Below, one piece after another: positions 54,609 through 61,090 of a stretch of 64,000 bases of DNA. The stretch's first letter is position 1, and the number at the start of each line of letters is the position of its first letter. Both the position numbers and the translations under genes were made by a program. The notes beneath the pieces are model-generated. The model saw only the letters and a list, made by a program, of their open reading frames with translations. It was not told the DNA's origin and did not search any database. This DNA comes from an uncultured Eubacterium sp. (GTDB lineage: Bacteria; Bacillota; Clostridia; Lachnospirales; Lachnospiraceae): contig CAJTMV010000020.1 of NCBI GenBank assembly GCA_910577225.1, forward strand, positions 1 through 64,000, in the 5' to 3' direction.

Positions 54609-56054
54609 CTATGAACGATGCATGGAGAATTTATCCATATCATAATTTCCAAGATTTCCATGTACACCGCGATCGTCTGCCTGAGACAACAGCGCTTCTC
54701 TGTTCTTTTTAGCTTTTATCTGATCCTGGAACGCGCTCGGTCCGCCTACGCAGCCGCCGTTACATGCCATACCTTCGATAAAGTCTTCCGGCAGCTTGCC
54801 AACTTTCATAAGAAGCAGCGCTTTCTTACATTCTGCAGCGCCGTTCGCTCTACATACTTTGGCATCCATCTCCTGGTCTGTTTCCTTCAGGCACTGAAGC
54901 ACAGCTTCTGTTACGCCGCCGGAATTGCCGAAACGTTTACCGAAAATACTGGATTCCTGATATTCGTTATCAGCCGGTTCCAGTGTAATATCTTTTACTT
55001 TCAAAATCGTGCGAATCTCACTGTAAGTCAGTACCGCATCTGCATTTCCTTCGATTTTCTGATCTTTCACTTCAGACTTTTTCGCGATACACGGTCCGAT
55101 AAATACGGTATACGCATCCGGATCCATCGATTTAATCATGCGGGAAACGCCGCACATTGGCGACACAGTTGTAGAAACATGATCTTTCAGCTCCGGATAA
55201 TGTTTATAAACCATATTTACAAATGCCGGACAGCAGGAAGTCGTCATTTTTTTGCCTTCTTTATAGGCTTCTGCCCATTCTTCCGCTTCGCTTGCAGCTG
55301 TCATATCGCCGCCAAGACCAACTTCAATCGTATCCTCAAAGCCTAACTTCTTTAATGCGTTTTTCCAGCTCTGCATCGTAATATCTGTACCGAACTGTCC
55401 TTCCGTAGCCGGGGCAACCATTGCATACACCTTTTTGCCGGATTTGATCGCTTCGATGACATCGATCATAAATGTCTGGGAACCGATCGCTCCAAACGGA
55501 CAATTGTGAATACACTGTCCGCAGCGGATGCATTTTTCCTTATCGATTACGGAAACATTGTACTCGTCATAAGTAATGGCGTCTACCGGACATGCCACCT
55601 TACATGGACGCTTCACGCCGACAATCGCATTGTATGGACATGCCTTTGCGCACTGTCCGCACTCTTTACATTTGGACGGATCAATATAAGAACGGTCGCG
55701 TCCCATCGTAATCGCGCCAAATTTGCAGGCGTTCATACAAGCCTTGCCCAGACAGTTCTGACAGTTATCCGTAACTGTATAGCTGGAAATCGGACAGCCT
55801 TCACATGCAGAACTGATTACCTGAATTATATTATCTGACTGGCCTCTTAAGTTCTTACCCTCTGCCAGACGAACTCTTTGGCGGATAATCTCTCTTTCCT
55901 TATAAATACAGCAACGGAACTGCGGCTGCGGACCAGGTATTAACTTTTCCGGAATGTCGTCCCGCTTTTCTTCCAGTGTGCCGTCAAACGCCAGTTTCGC
56001 TACTTCATACAAGACATCGTGCTTAATTTTGATTACATTCTCATCATTGTACAT
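54609..56054 (-). CDS. [FeFe] hydrogenase, group-B-like
   Basis: 481 residues. Cys-rich motifs for several [4Fe-4S] clusters lie at about 84-155 and 175-185 (CKECGQCAKACPYNAIVG, CIRCGQCIHNCPFGAIG). The H-cluster domain has L1 TSCCPAF (272-278), L2 FIGPCIAKKSE (318-328) and L3 EGMACNGGCVGGPSA (427-441). Active prototypes have TSCCPxW and MPCxxKxxE; TSCCPAF with GPCxAKK is the group-B pattern. It would reduce protons or take up H2 with ferredoxin. GGGGG lies in front of the ATG; no adjacent maturase gene is in the window. Confidence 0.92.
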   Translation of the reverse strand: MYNDENVIKIKHDVLYEVAKLAFDGTLEEKRDDIPEKLIPGPQPQFRCCIYKEREIIRQRVRLAEGKNLRGQSDNIIQVISSACEGCPISSYTVTDNCQNCLGKACMNACKFGAITMGRDRSYIDPSKCKECGQCAKACPYNAIVGVKRPCKVACPVDAITYDEYNVSVIDKEKCIRCGQCIHNCPFGAIGSQTFMIDVIEAIKSGKKVYAMVAPATEGQFGTDITMQSWKNALKKLGFEDTIEVGLGGDMTAASEAEEWAEAYKEGKKMTTSCCPAFVNMVYKHYPELKDHVSTTVSPMCGVSRMIKSMDPDAYTVFIGPCIAKKSEVKDQKIEGNADAVLTYSEIRTILKVKDITLEPADNEYQESSIFGKRFGNSGGVTEAVLQCLKETDQEMDAKVCRANGAAECKKALLLMKVGKLPEDFIEGMACNGGCVGGPSAFQDQIKAKKNREALLSQADDRGVHGNLGNYDMDKFSMHRS

Positions 56055-56299
56055 ACGATTTCCCCCGTTTATTTATTTTTTATACCAGCCGTATACTAAA
56101 ACCGGACAGATCCTCCCGCCGGACATCCGCAGGTACTGTCTGAACATGCGATGCTATTTTAGATTTCTGCTGGCAGATTTTCCATCACTATGAGTCATTA
56201 TAATATAATTTTCTATAAAAATCTACACTTTCCGCGTTATTTCCGGTCTTGTACTAAAAAAAAAACTTCATCGGTCAAAAACTTTGTTCTAACTTATGC

Positions 56300-56327
56300 A
56301 CCACTTTTCTGATTTATGCATATTTTA
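56300..56327 (+). promoter_or_regulatory. Sigma-K/E-type promoter of the cotJ operon
   Basis: AC (56300-56301), 17-base spacer, CATATTTTA (56319-56327) fits the AC-N16/17-CATANNNTA mother-cell pattern exactly and matches the sigK promoter. cotJ of Bacillus is sigma-E controlled, so the factor is not settled. Confidence 0.55.
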
Positions 56328-56352
56328 TAGTAAAACAAAGCAGGAGTTTTCT

Positions 56353-56574
56353 ATGTGTAACTGTTATCAGTATAACGGCCGTGGCGCCATGCCATATACC
56401 ATGCAGCCCGGCGGATATTCAAACGCTGTGGACTGCACCTGTTTTCTGGCGATGGCTACCGTTCCATGGCAGCAATTCACAAGTTCTTACGAACCAGAAC
56501 AGGCATTTTCTGTCGGCACCATATTCCCGGAGCTTGACAAACCATTTCTTGGAAGGAGCGTGAGAAGATCATGA
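56353..56574 (+). CDS. cotJA: Spore coat-associated protein CotJA
   Basis: 73 residues from MCNCYQYNGRGAM, with AGGAG six bases upstream; the ORF extends 19 codons further in the leader without a start signal. The core CFLAMATVPWQQFTSSYEPE and FSVGTIFPELDKPFLG match the CotJA pattern (AYVP.Q.....Y....AL..GT.FPEL..P). A small inner-coat protein made in the mother cell. It overlaps cotJB by four bases (ATGA). Confidence 0.9.
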   Translation: MCNCYQYNGRGAMPYTMQPGGYSNAVDCTCFLAMATVPWQQFTSSYEPEQAFSVGTIFPELDKPFLGRSVRRS

Positions 56575-56834
56575 ATCAGGCAAAAAGCAGACAGGAGCTG
56601 TTATCCTGGATTAACAAGGTGAGCTTCATGGCCTATGATATGGCACTCTATCTCGATACGCATCCGGATGACCAGCAGGCGCTGGAGTTTTTCCAAAAAT
56701 ACAGTCAGCTGCGCCGCCAGGCACTTTCAAACTATGCGGCACAGTTCGGTCCGCTGACCATGGACTGTATCAATACCGACGACCACTGGCAATGGGCAGA
56801 CCAGCCGTGGCCATGGGAAGGAGGTTACTGCTAA
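56571..56834 (+). CDS. cotJB: Spore coat protein CotJB
   Basis: 87 residues. LLSWINKVSFMAYDMALYLD, THPDDQQALEFFQKY and the ending WQWADQPWPWEGGYC are the family signature. It is the second gene of the three-gene cotJ operon, ending one base before cotJC, and is needed with CotJA/CotJC for coat assembly in Bacillus. Confidence 0.93.
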   Translation: MNQAKSRQELLSWINKVSFMAYDMALYLDTHPDDQQALEFFQKYSQLRRQALSNYAAQFGPLTMDCINTDDHWQWADQPWPWEGGYC

Positions 56835-57020
56835 ATGTGGAATTATGAAAAAAGACTGGAATACCCGGTAAATATTACTACGCCGAATCCAAAAATCGCA
56901 CAGGTCATTCTGACGCAATTCGGCGGCCCGGACGGAGAGTTATCTGCTTCCATGCGATACCTGGCACAACGGTATACCATGCCTTATCGGAATGTGGCGG
57001 GATTGCTGACGGATATCGGT
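56835..57020 (+). CDS. cotJC: cotJC, 5' part (codons 1-62), interrupted
   Basis: The first 62 codons of CotJC, a manganese-catalase-like spore coat protein (MWNYEKRLEYPVNITTPNP..., FGGPDGELSASMRYLAQRYT, VAGLLTDIG). Family members continue directly with TEELAHLE, the Glu-Glu-x-x-His metal site. Here Gly62 is followed by REASEM and unrelated residues to a stop at 57090-57092, read into an inserted element. The missing part resumes in frame at 60330. This fragment holds at most one metal ligand (Glu35), so without DNA excision no active CotJC is made. Confidence 0.93.
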
Positions 57021-57021
57021 A
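57018..57021. other. attL core (left junction of cotJC element)
   Basis: GGTA at 57018-57021 is preceded by cotJC (GATATC) and followed by element sequence GAGAAGCC. The same GGTA is at the right junction, 60327-60330. The crossover must lie within or next to these four bases. Confidence 0.8.
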
Positions 57022-57045
57022 GAGAAGCCTCTGAAATGTTCCATC

Positions 57046-58665
57046 TCAGGGGCCCTCGGCTTTGCTTTTTTCAGCCATATAGCTCCATTTGAAGGGGAGC
57101 AGATTCAAATACACATCAATATGATCTTTGTCATTCACAACCATCTTATCTAGGATTTCTTTATAAAAATCATCATCATATTCCACACCGTTTATAAGCT
57201 CATTCATCGCTTCTGTTATTTCAGCAACAGACTTTTGCTGTTTCTCATCCATTTCCCTTTGCTTATCTGTGCCATCTGTCACGGATTGCAGTTCGGCAAT
57301 TTCATTCTCACATTTCGCCCTTGCTGCTGTAAATTCATCTCTGGTAATATCGCCAGATGTATAAAGGTCAATGAGGTTTGTGCGTTTTTGCAGGGTGGCT
57401 TTTATCTGTGATTTAAGTTTCTCACTGTCTGTACCTGCGGTATCCATTGCGATAACAGACTTGACAATAGCAAGCAAATTGTTCGTGATTTTCTCCTTAT
57501 TATACTTTAAGCTGCTCGTGACAAGGTACATGATGTGGGTTGCATCTTCGTTGCGTATACTAAGTCCGCTGCATCCAACCTGATTCCCTGCTTTGTCCGC
57601 ATGGGGACTTCCATGCCTTGCAGCTTCAAGACACCGCCACGCCTTATAGCGGCTTCCATTTTTTCGGGTTTTATATCTCGCCACATAACCTGAACCGCAG
57701 CATCCGCATTTGATTTTCCCAGAAAACGGATAACGGTTGCTGTGTCTGGCTTTGCCCTTCTGTGAAAGCGATTTTTCATCCAAAATGCGGTTTGCCTTAT
57801 CAAAAAGCTCACGGGAAATAATCGGCTCATGATGGTCTTTGATAATCACAAATTCCTCCTGCCCAAGGTTTCTTTTCTTTTCATGGGATAGAAAGTCTGG
57901 CGTATAAGTTTTTTTCTGAACTAAATCACCGCAGTATTTTTCATTGCGGATAACACGGAGAATGACTGTGTTCTGCCATTCTTTTACCCGCATGGGCTGA
58001 ATGCCCTCCTCCCGAAGTTCACGGGCAATCACATGCGTTCCTTTTCCCTCATTTACAAACTTGTGAAAGATAAGACGGACAACTTTCGCCCCATCCTCGT
58101 TGATATACATTTTGCCGTCTTTCACATCGTAACCAAGCATACTCCGCCCAAACACAACTCCCTGCTCCATCTGGCGTTTCTGCCCCCATTTCACACGCTC
58201 GGAAGTCTTACGGCTTTCCTCCTGCGCAATCGAGGACATAATGGCAAGGCGAAGCTCCGCATCTCCGTCTAAAGTATTGATGTTATCATTCATGAAGATA
58301 ACGCCCACACCATGCTTTTTGAGATCACGGGTATAGAATATGCTGTCAAGGGTATTCCTCGCAAAACGGGAAATTTCTTTTGTTACAATCAAATCAAAAT
58401 CACCGTTCTTTGCACACGCAATCATGCGGTTAAATTCTTTCCTTTTTTTCGTATTCGTACCAGAGATACCTTCATCTGCGAACATTTCATAAAGCTCCCA
58501 ATCGGGATTACGCTCTATATACTGTCTGAAATAACGCTGCTGGCTTTCAAATGAATTTGCCTGGTCTTCGTTGTCCGTAGATACACGGCAGTATGCGGCA
58601 ACCCTTCTCTTTGTGTGCTGTATCTTCCTTTCCTGGTTTAGGGTTTCGTATTTATCTATTGACAT
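57046..58665 (-). CDS. Large serine recombinase
   Basis: 539 residues from MSIDKYETLN at 58665, which has AAGGAG nine bases upstream; an ATG eight codons earlier lacks this spacing. The resolvase domain (about 20-160) has catalytic Ser29 in VAAYCRVSTDNE and the Arg-bearing motifs EISRFARNTLDS and SSIAQEESRKTSERVKWG. A recombinase domain (about 175-290), a zinc ribbon CGCC...WRC...C (about 320-365) and a C-terminal coiled coil (about 410-465) follow. All regions look intact. It is the integrase/excisionase of the element and ends 25 bases from attL, in the position and family of SpoIVCA of the skin element. Confidence 0.95.
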   Translation of the reverse strand: MSIDKYETLNQERKIQHTKRRVAAYCRVSTDNEDQANSFESQQRYFRQYIERNPDWELYEMFADEGISGTNTKKRKEFNRMIACAKNGDFDLIVTKEISRFARNTLDSIFYTRDLKKHGVGVIFMNDNINTLDGDAELRLAIMSSIAQEESRKTSERVKWGQKRQMEQGVVFGRSMLGYDVKDGKMYINEDGAKVVRLIFHKFVNEGKGTHVIARELREEGIQPMRVKEWQNTVILRVIRNEKYCGDLVQKKTYTPDFLSHEKKRNLGQEEFVIIKDHHEPIISRELFDKANRILDEKSLSQKGKARHSNRYPFSGKIKCGCCGSGYVARYKTRKNGSRYKAWRCLEAARHGSPHADKAGNQVGCSGLSIRNEDATHIMYLVTSSLKYNKEKITNNLLAIVKSVIAMDTAGTDSEKLKSQIKATLQKRTNLIDLYTSGDITRDEFTAARAKCENEIAELQSVTDGTDKQREMDEKQQKSVAEITEAMNELINGVEYDDDFYKEILDKMVVNDKDHIDVYLNLLPFKWSYMAEKSKAEGP

Positions 58666-58704
58666 TAAGAATATCTCCTTTCCCGACAATCCCTTGCCGT
58701 ATTT

Positions 58705-58733
58705 TCAGTATCAAATAGAAAATGGTATGTCAA
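58705..58733 (-). promoter_or_regulatory. Candidate recombinase promoter
   Basis: Minus-strand TTGACA (58728-58733), 17-base spacer, TACTGA (58705-58710): a perfect -35 with a weak -10. Overlapping it, CATACCAT (58722-58729) is one mismatch from a sigma-E -10 (CATACANT) but with no convincing sigma-E -35. The region 58690-58880 also holds a GCAGGT/ACCTGC hairpin. Confidence 0.45.
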
Positions 58734-58880
58734 ATGTGCAAATTTGATTACCGAACATAAATTACACATTTCTGCAAATTACAGCTGTATATGAGCAGGT
58801 GACAAAAGGGAAGAACCTGCCCCGCTTCATCGGGTATTACAAATATCCGCTGCTTTCTCATATTTGGTTATATAAAAACG

Positions 58881-59096
58881 TCAAACGGTTATACCTGACG
58901 TTGATTTTTTCTGATTGAGACGATATTGTTTTTCGAGTTCAAGCAAACAGAGTTCCCGCTGTGACGCGGTCAACAGATTCCGTTTTTCTAATGATAAAAG
59001 GATCGATCTTTGAAAATTCATAAAAAATGCCGCGTGTTCCCGCTCGTTCAATTCCGGAACAGGCTCGCCAACATACCTAAATTCTCTATGCTTCAA
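58881..59096 (-). CDS. Small protein of the cotJC element, function unknown
   Basis: 71 residues if started at the TTG at 59094-59096, seven bases after GGGGGTG; an ATG 16 codons upstream is less favoured. It is predicted helical, with LLSLEKRNLLTASQRELCLL and a basic C-terminus (LEKQYRLNQKK) resembling short SHOCT-like or DNA-binding helices. It is the gene just upstream of the recombinase. It is a possible recombination directionality factor, but no family match supports that. Confidence 0.5.
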   Translation of the reverse strand: MKHREFRYVGEPVPELNEREHAAFFMNFQRSILLSLEKRNLLTASQRELCLLELEKQYRLNQKKSTSGITV

Positions 59097-59284
59097 CAGG
59101 CAGCACCCCCTCATTTTCAATGTATGAACGAATGCTTGTACCATATAACGAGGGTGCTAATCCTTTTTTTTACGTTGTCATCATGTAGCGGACAACATGC
59201 ATGGGCAGGCGAAGAAATCGAGATCATAATGACCGCCCTTGAACCTTAAATGATACGCCGTTTCATCATCCTCCTTTGAAACAT

Positions 59285-59314
59285 AAAAAAACGCCACTTT
59301 ATAATGAAGTGACG
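59285..59314 (-). terminator. Toxin-antitoxin operon terminator
   Basis: CGTCACTT/AAGTGGCG eight-base stem with one G-U pair, then seven T residues on the minus strand, 25 bases past the toxin stop. It isolates the recombinase side from the toxin-antitoxin operon. Confidence 0.85.
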
Positions 59315-59338
59315 ATTCCTTTTCCAATTATTTCATTA

Positions 59339-59656
59339 TTACCGTATAAGCCATCCATAATCCTGTCTGCAATCCACTACATAATCTGCGTAAACAATAT
59401 CGTCCACGATTTGGAAGATTATCATATACCGTTTTTCAAACAGGATAAACCGATAAGCGTTTCTGGGAATATATTCCCCTGTGAGCCACGGACATCTCTG
59501 CGGCATGATTTCAAGTGAATTTGCGGTTTTTTCAAACTCTGCGGTCAACCGTTCCGCAGCTTCGGGACTTACCTGCGCCAGAAATGCAGCATGAGAAACA
59601 AGCATCTGCGTTGCACGCTCTGACACAATCACATGGTATCTATTCTGCTGTTCCAT
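59339..59656 (-). CDS. RelE/ParE-type toxin
   Basis: 105 residues from MEQQNRYHVIVSERATQML at 59656, overlapping the antitoxin gene by 17 bases. The beta-strand end YRFILFEKRYMIIFQIVDDI and DYVVDCRQDY fit the RelE/ParE fold. RelE-type members cut mRNA on the ribosome and ParE-type members inhibit gyrase; the sequence does not decide between them. Paired with the antitoxin upstream. Confidence 0.85.
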   Translation of the reverse strand: MEQQNRYHVIVSERATQMLVSHAAFLAQVSPEAAERLTAEFEKTANSLEIMPQRCPWLTGEYIPRNAYRFILFEKRYMIIFQIVDDIVYADYVVDCRQDYGWLIR

Positions 59657-59927
59657 GACCTGCCGCCTCCCTGATTGCATTACGCATCCTTGCGGCTACT
59701 TCTTCAACGGAATAGCCTTTGCTGCCACGCATCCTGTCCTCCTCAGCCGCTAAAAGTTCCTCACGGAGCTTAAGCATTTTTTCTCTGCGGTTATAAGTCC
59801 CAATATCCATAACCACCAAATCCCCCTCGCCGTTCCTGGTAAGGAAAACCGGCTCTGCTGTTTTTCTGCACTGCTCGGCAATCTCATTATAATTCTGCCT
59901 GATTGCTGCTGACGGGCGAATAATCAT
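59640..59927 (-). CDS. Phd/YefM-type antitoxin
   Basis: 95 residues. IIRPSAAIRQNYNEIAEQC and PVFLTRNGEGDLVVMDIGTY form the Phd/YefM DNA-binding domain, followed by a helical, basic C-terminus that would bind the toxin. GGAGG lies seven bases before the ATG. It should neutralise the toxin and repress the operon. Confidence 0.9.
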   Translation of the reverse strand: MIIRPSAAIRQNYNEIAEQCRKTAEPVFLTRNGEGDLVVMDIGTYNRREKMLKLREELLAAEEDRMRGSKGYSVEEVAARMRNAIREAAGHGTAE

Positions 59928-59969
59928 AACGACACCTCCTCAAATCAACAATAGTAATATTCTACTCAG

Positions 59970-59998
59970 ATTATATCCATTTTATGCAATGAAGTCAA
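59970..59998 (-). promoter_or_regulatory. Strong promoter of the toxin-antitoxin operon
   Basis: Minus-strand TTGACT (59993-59998), 17-base spacer, TATAAT (59970-59975). An interrupted palindrome AGTA-N6-TACT (59953-59966) lies just downstream of the -10 and could be the antitoxin operator. Confidence 0.85.
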
Positions 59999-60013
59999 CA
60001 GGATACAGCATTT

Positions 60014-60223
60014 TTACAAGCCCGTCATTTCCCTTACCATACGGTCCGCCATCTTAATCGCACCGACAAGGACGAGCCAATCCATAAGTAACCGCACCTT
60101 TGATAGCTTTACTACATGATACTCATCTACAAAGAAAAAATCTAGCGAAGTAAAACGAACAAGTTCCAATCTTTCTCTTGTGTGTTTTACTACAAAAAAG
60201 ACCTGCATTCTCATTTTCATCAT
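60014..60223 (-). CDS. Possible small protein at the right end of the element
   Basis: A 69-codon ORF ending KMADRMVREMTGL, with a hydrophobic middle (DWLVLVGAIKMA). The start lacks a clear ribosome binding site. It could be a real small membrane-associated protein or a remnant; I do not recognise it. Confidence 0.3.
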   Translation of the reverse strand: MMKMRMQVFFVVKHTRERLELVRFTSLDFFFVDEYHVVKLSKVRLLMDWLVLVGAIKMADRMVREMTGL

Positions 60224-60326
60224 ACTTCTTTATTCTCTCAAACGTCGAAAAGCTATGTATCGGAAATCCCACCGTATCATGCTCGTCCCCAAATATGATA
60301 AGTGGAACATTACCGATGCTTCTCTG

Positions 60327-60330
60327 GGTA
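60327..60330. other. attR core (right junction of cotJC element)
   Basis: GGTA at 60327-60330 is preceded by element sequence GCTTCTCTG and followed by cotJC sequence CAGAAGAACTTGCG. It encodes the Gly62-Thr63 boundary when joined to the left part. Confidence 0.8.
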
Positions 60331-60749
60331 CAGAAGAACTTGCGCATCTGGAAATCATCTGTGCCATCGTACACCAGCTTACGCGAAATCTTACTCCTGA
60401 GGAAATCACCGCATCTGGCTTTGATAAATATTATGTAGACCATACGCTTGCCCTCTGGCCGCAGGCGGCAGGCGGAATTCCTTTCAATGCCTGTGAATTT
60501 CAGTCCAAAGGCGATCCGATCACAGATCTTGTGGAAGATATGGCAGCAGAACAAAAAGCCCGTACAACATATGACAACATCCTGCGTCTTGTGAAAGATC
60601 CGGAAGTATGCGATCCGATACGCTTTTTAAGAGAGCGGGAAATTGTGCACTTCCAGCGTTTCGGCGAAGGACTCAACACCGTAAAAGAACATCTGGATTC
60701 CAAGAACTTCTACGCATTTAATCCGGAATTTGATATCCGGCAGAAATAA
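60330..60749 (+). CDS. cotJC: cotJC, 3' part (codons 63-201), interrupted
   Basis: The remainder of CotJC in the frame of the 5' part: TEELAHLEIICAIVHQLTRN, HTLALWPQAAGGIPFNACEF, GDPITDLVEDMAAEQKARTT and RFLREREIVHFQRFGEGL. It carries the Glu-Glu-x-x-His, Glu and Glu-x-x-His ligands of the dimanganese site. It has no start codon or ribosome binding site of its own; the ORF extends into the element but only by chance. Joined to 56835-57020 it gives a 201-residue protein of normal CotJC length (189 in B. subtilis). Confidence 0.93.
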   Translation, partial: TEELAHLEIICAIVHQLTRNLTPEEITASGFDKYYVDHTLALWPQAAGGIPFNACEFQSKGDPITDLVEDMAAEQKARTTYDNILRLVKDPEVCDPIRFLREREIVHFQRFGEGLNTVKEHLDSKNFYAFNPEFDIRQK

Positions 60750-60757
60750 TAGAAACA

Positions 60758-60806
60758 AAAGCAGCCTGGCCGCTTCGCATAACTGCAAAAGCTGCCTGGC
60801 TGCTTT
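60758..60806 (+). terminator. cotJ operon terminator
   Basis: AAAGCAGCCTGGC (60758-60770) pairs with GCCTGGCTGCTTT (60794-60806) at 12 of 13 positions. It lies nine bases after the cotJC stop; the T-run on the plus strand is short, and on the minus strand TTTTGTTTC follows, so it may work in both directions. Confidence 0.65.
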
Positions 60807-60823
60807 CATTCGTTCAGGAAATT

Positions 60824-61027
60824 TTACGCTGTCTGCCCGCTTGTAAAAGGCATAACAATATGTACAAGGATCTCAGCCATCTGAACCGGCGGCTCTTTCA
60901 TAGCTCTTTTCAACCATTCAGCTGCAACCCACGCATTTAAAAGAAGATTCCGCTTATAACGAAGCTCCTCCTCCAACGAAATAAAATGTCGATCGTAAGT
61001 GGAACGGCTGACATTTGCCTGTTTCAT
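60824..61027 (-). CDS. Small helical protein, function unknown
   Basis: 67 residues, MKQANVSRSTYDRHFISLEE..., with a helical middle (LLLNAWVAAEWLKRAMKEPP). A weak AAAGGTG site lies about 14 bases upstream. It may be a conserved small protein; I do not recognise a family. Confidence 0.4.
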   Translation of the reverse strand: MKQANVSRSTYDRHFISLEEELRYKRNLLLNAWVAAEWLKRAMKEPPVQMAEILVHIVMPFTSGQTA

Positions 61028-61090
61028 TTAATGACCATTTTCACCTTTTCTTTCTGATTTCATCATAACCCACGATTTATACATTCCGCA

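Larger units (their letters stand above)
57022..60330. mobile_element. 3,309-bp intervening element within cotJC
   Basis: A segment bounded by GGTA repeats that splits cotJC. It carries, all on the minus strand, a large serine recombinase, a small protein, a Phd/RelE-type toxin-antitoxin pair and a weak small ORF. Precise loss of 3,309 bp (1,103 x 3) rejoins codons 62 and 63 and restores a 201-codon cotJC ending at 60749. Joining the element ends gives the palindrome gcttctctgggtagagaagc, an attP-like site. No conjugation, replication or phage structural gene is present, so it appears to be a minimal integrative element, possibly excised in the mother cell. Confidence 0.85.

Noticed and set aside
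58785..58832. GCAGGT/ACCTGC hairpin upstream of the recombinase as a terminator
   Set aside because: The stem is only six bases with a 14-base loop and no T-run follows on either strand.
60180..60749. Treating the right-hand cotJC piece as an independent 189-codon gene
   Set aside because: Its first ~50 codons are element sequence with no CotJC similarity and no ribosome binding site, and the missing 62 codons are found intact 3.3 kb upstream.
56835..60749. cotJC break as sequencing error or simple pseudogene
   Set aside because: The gap is a 3.3-kb segment with a complete recombinase and matching repeats at both junctions, and both halves are in frame without other damage.
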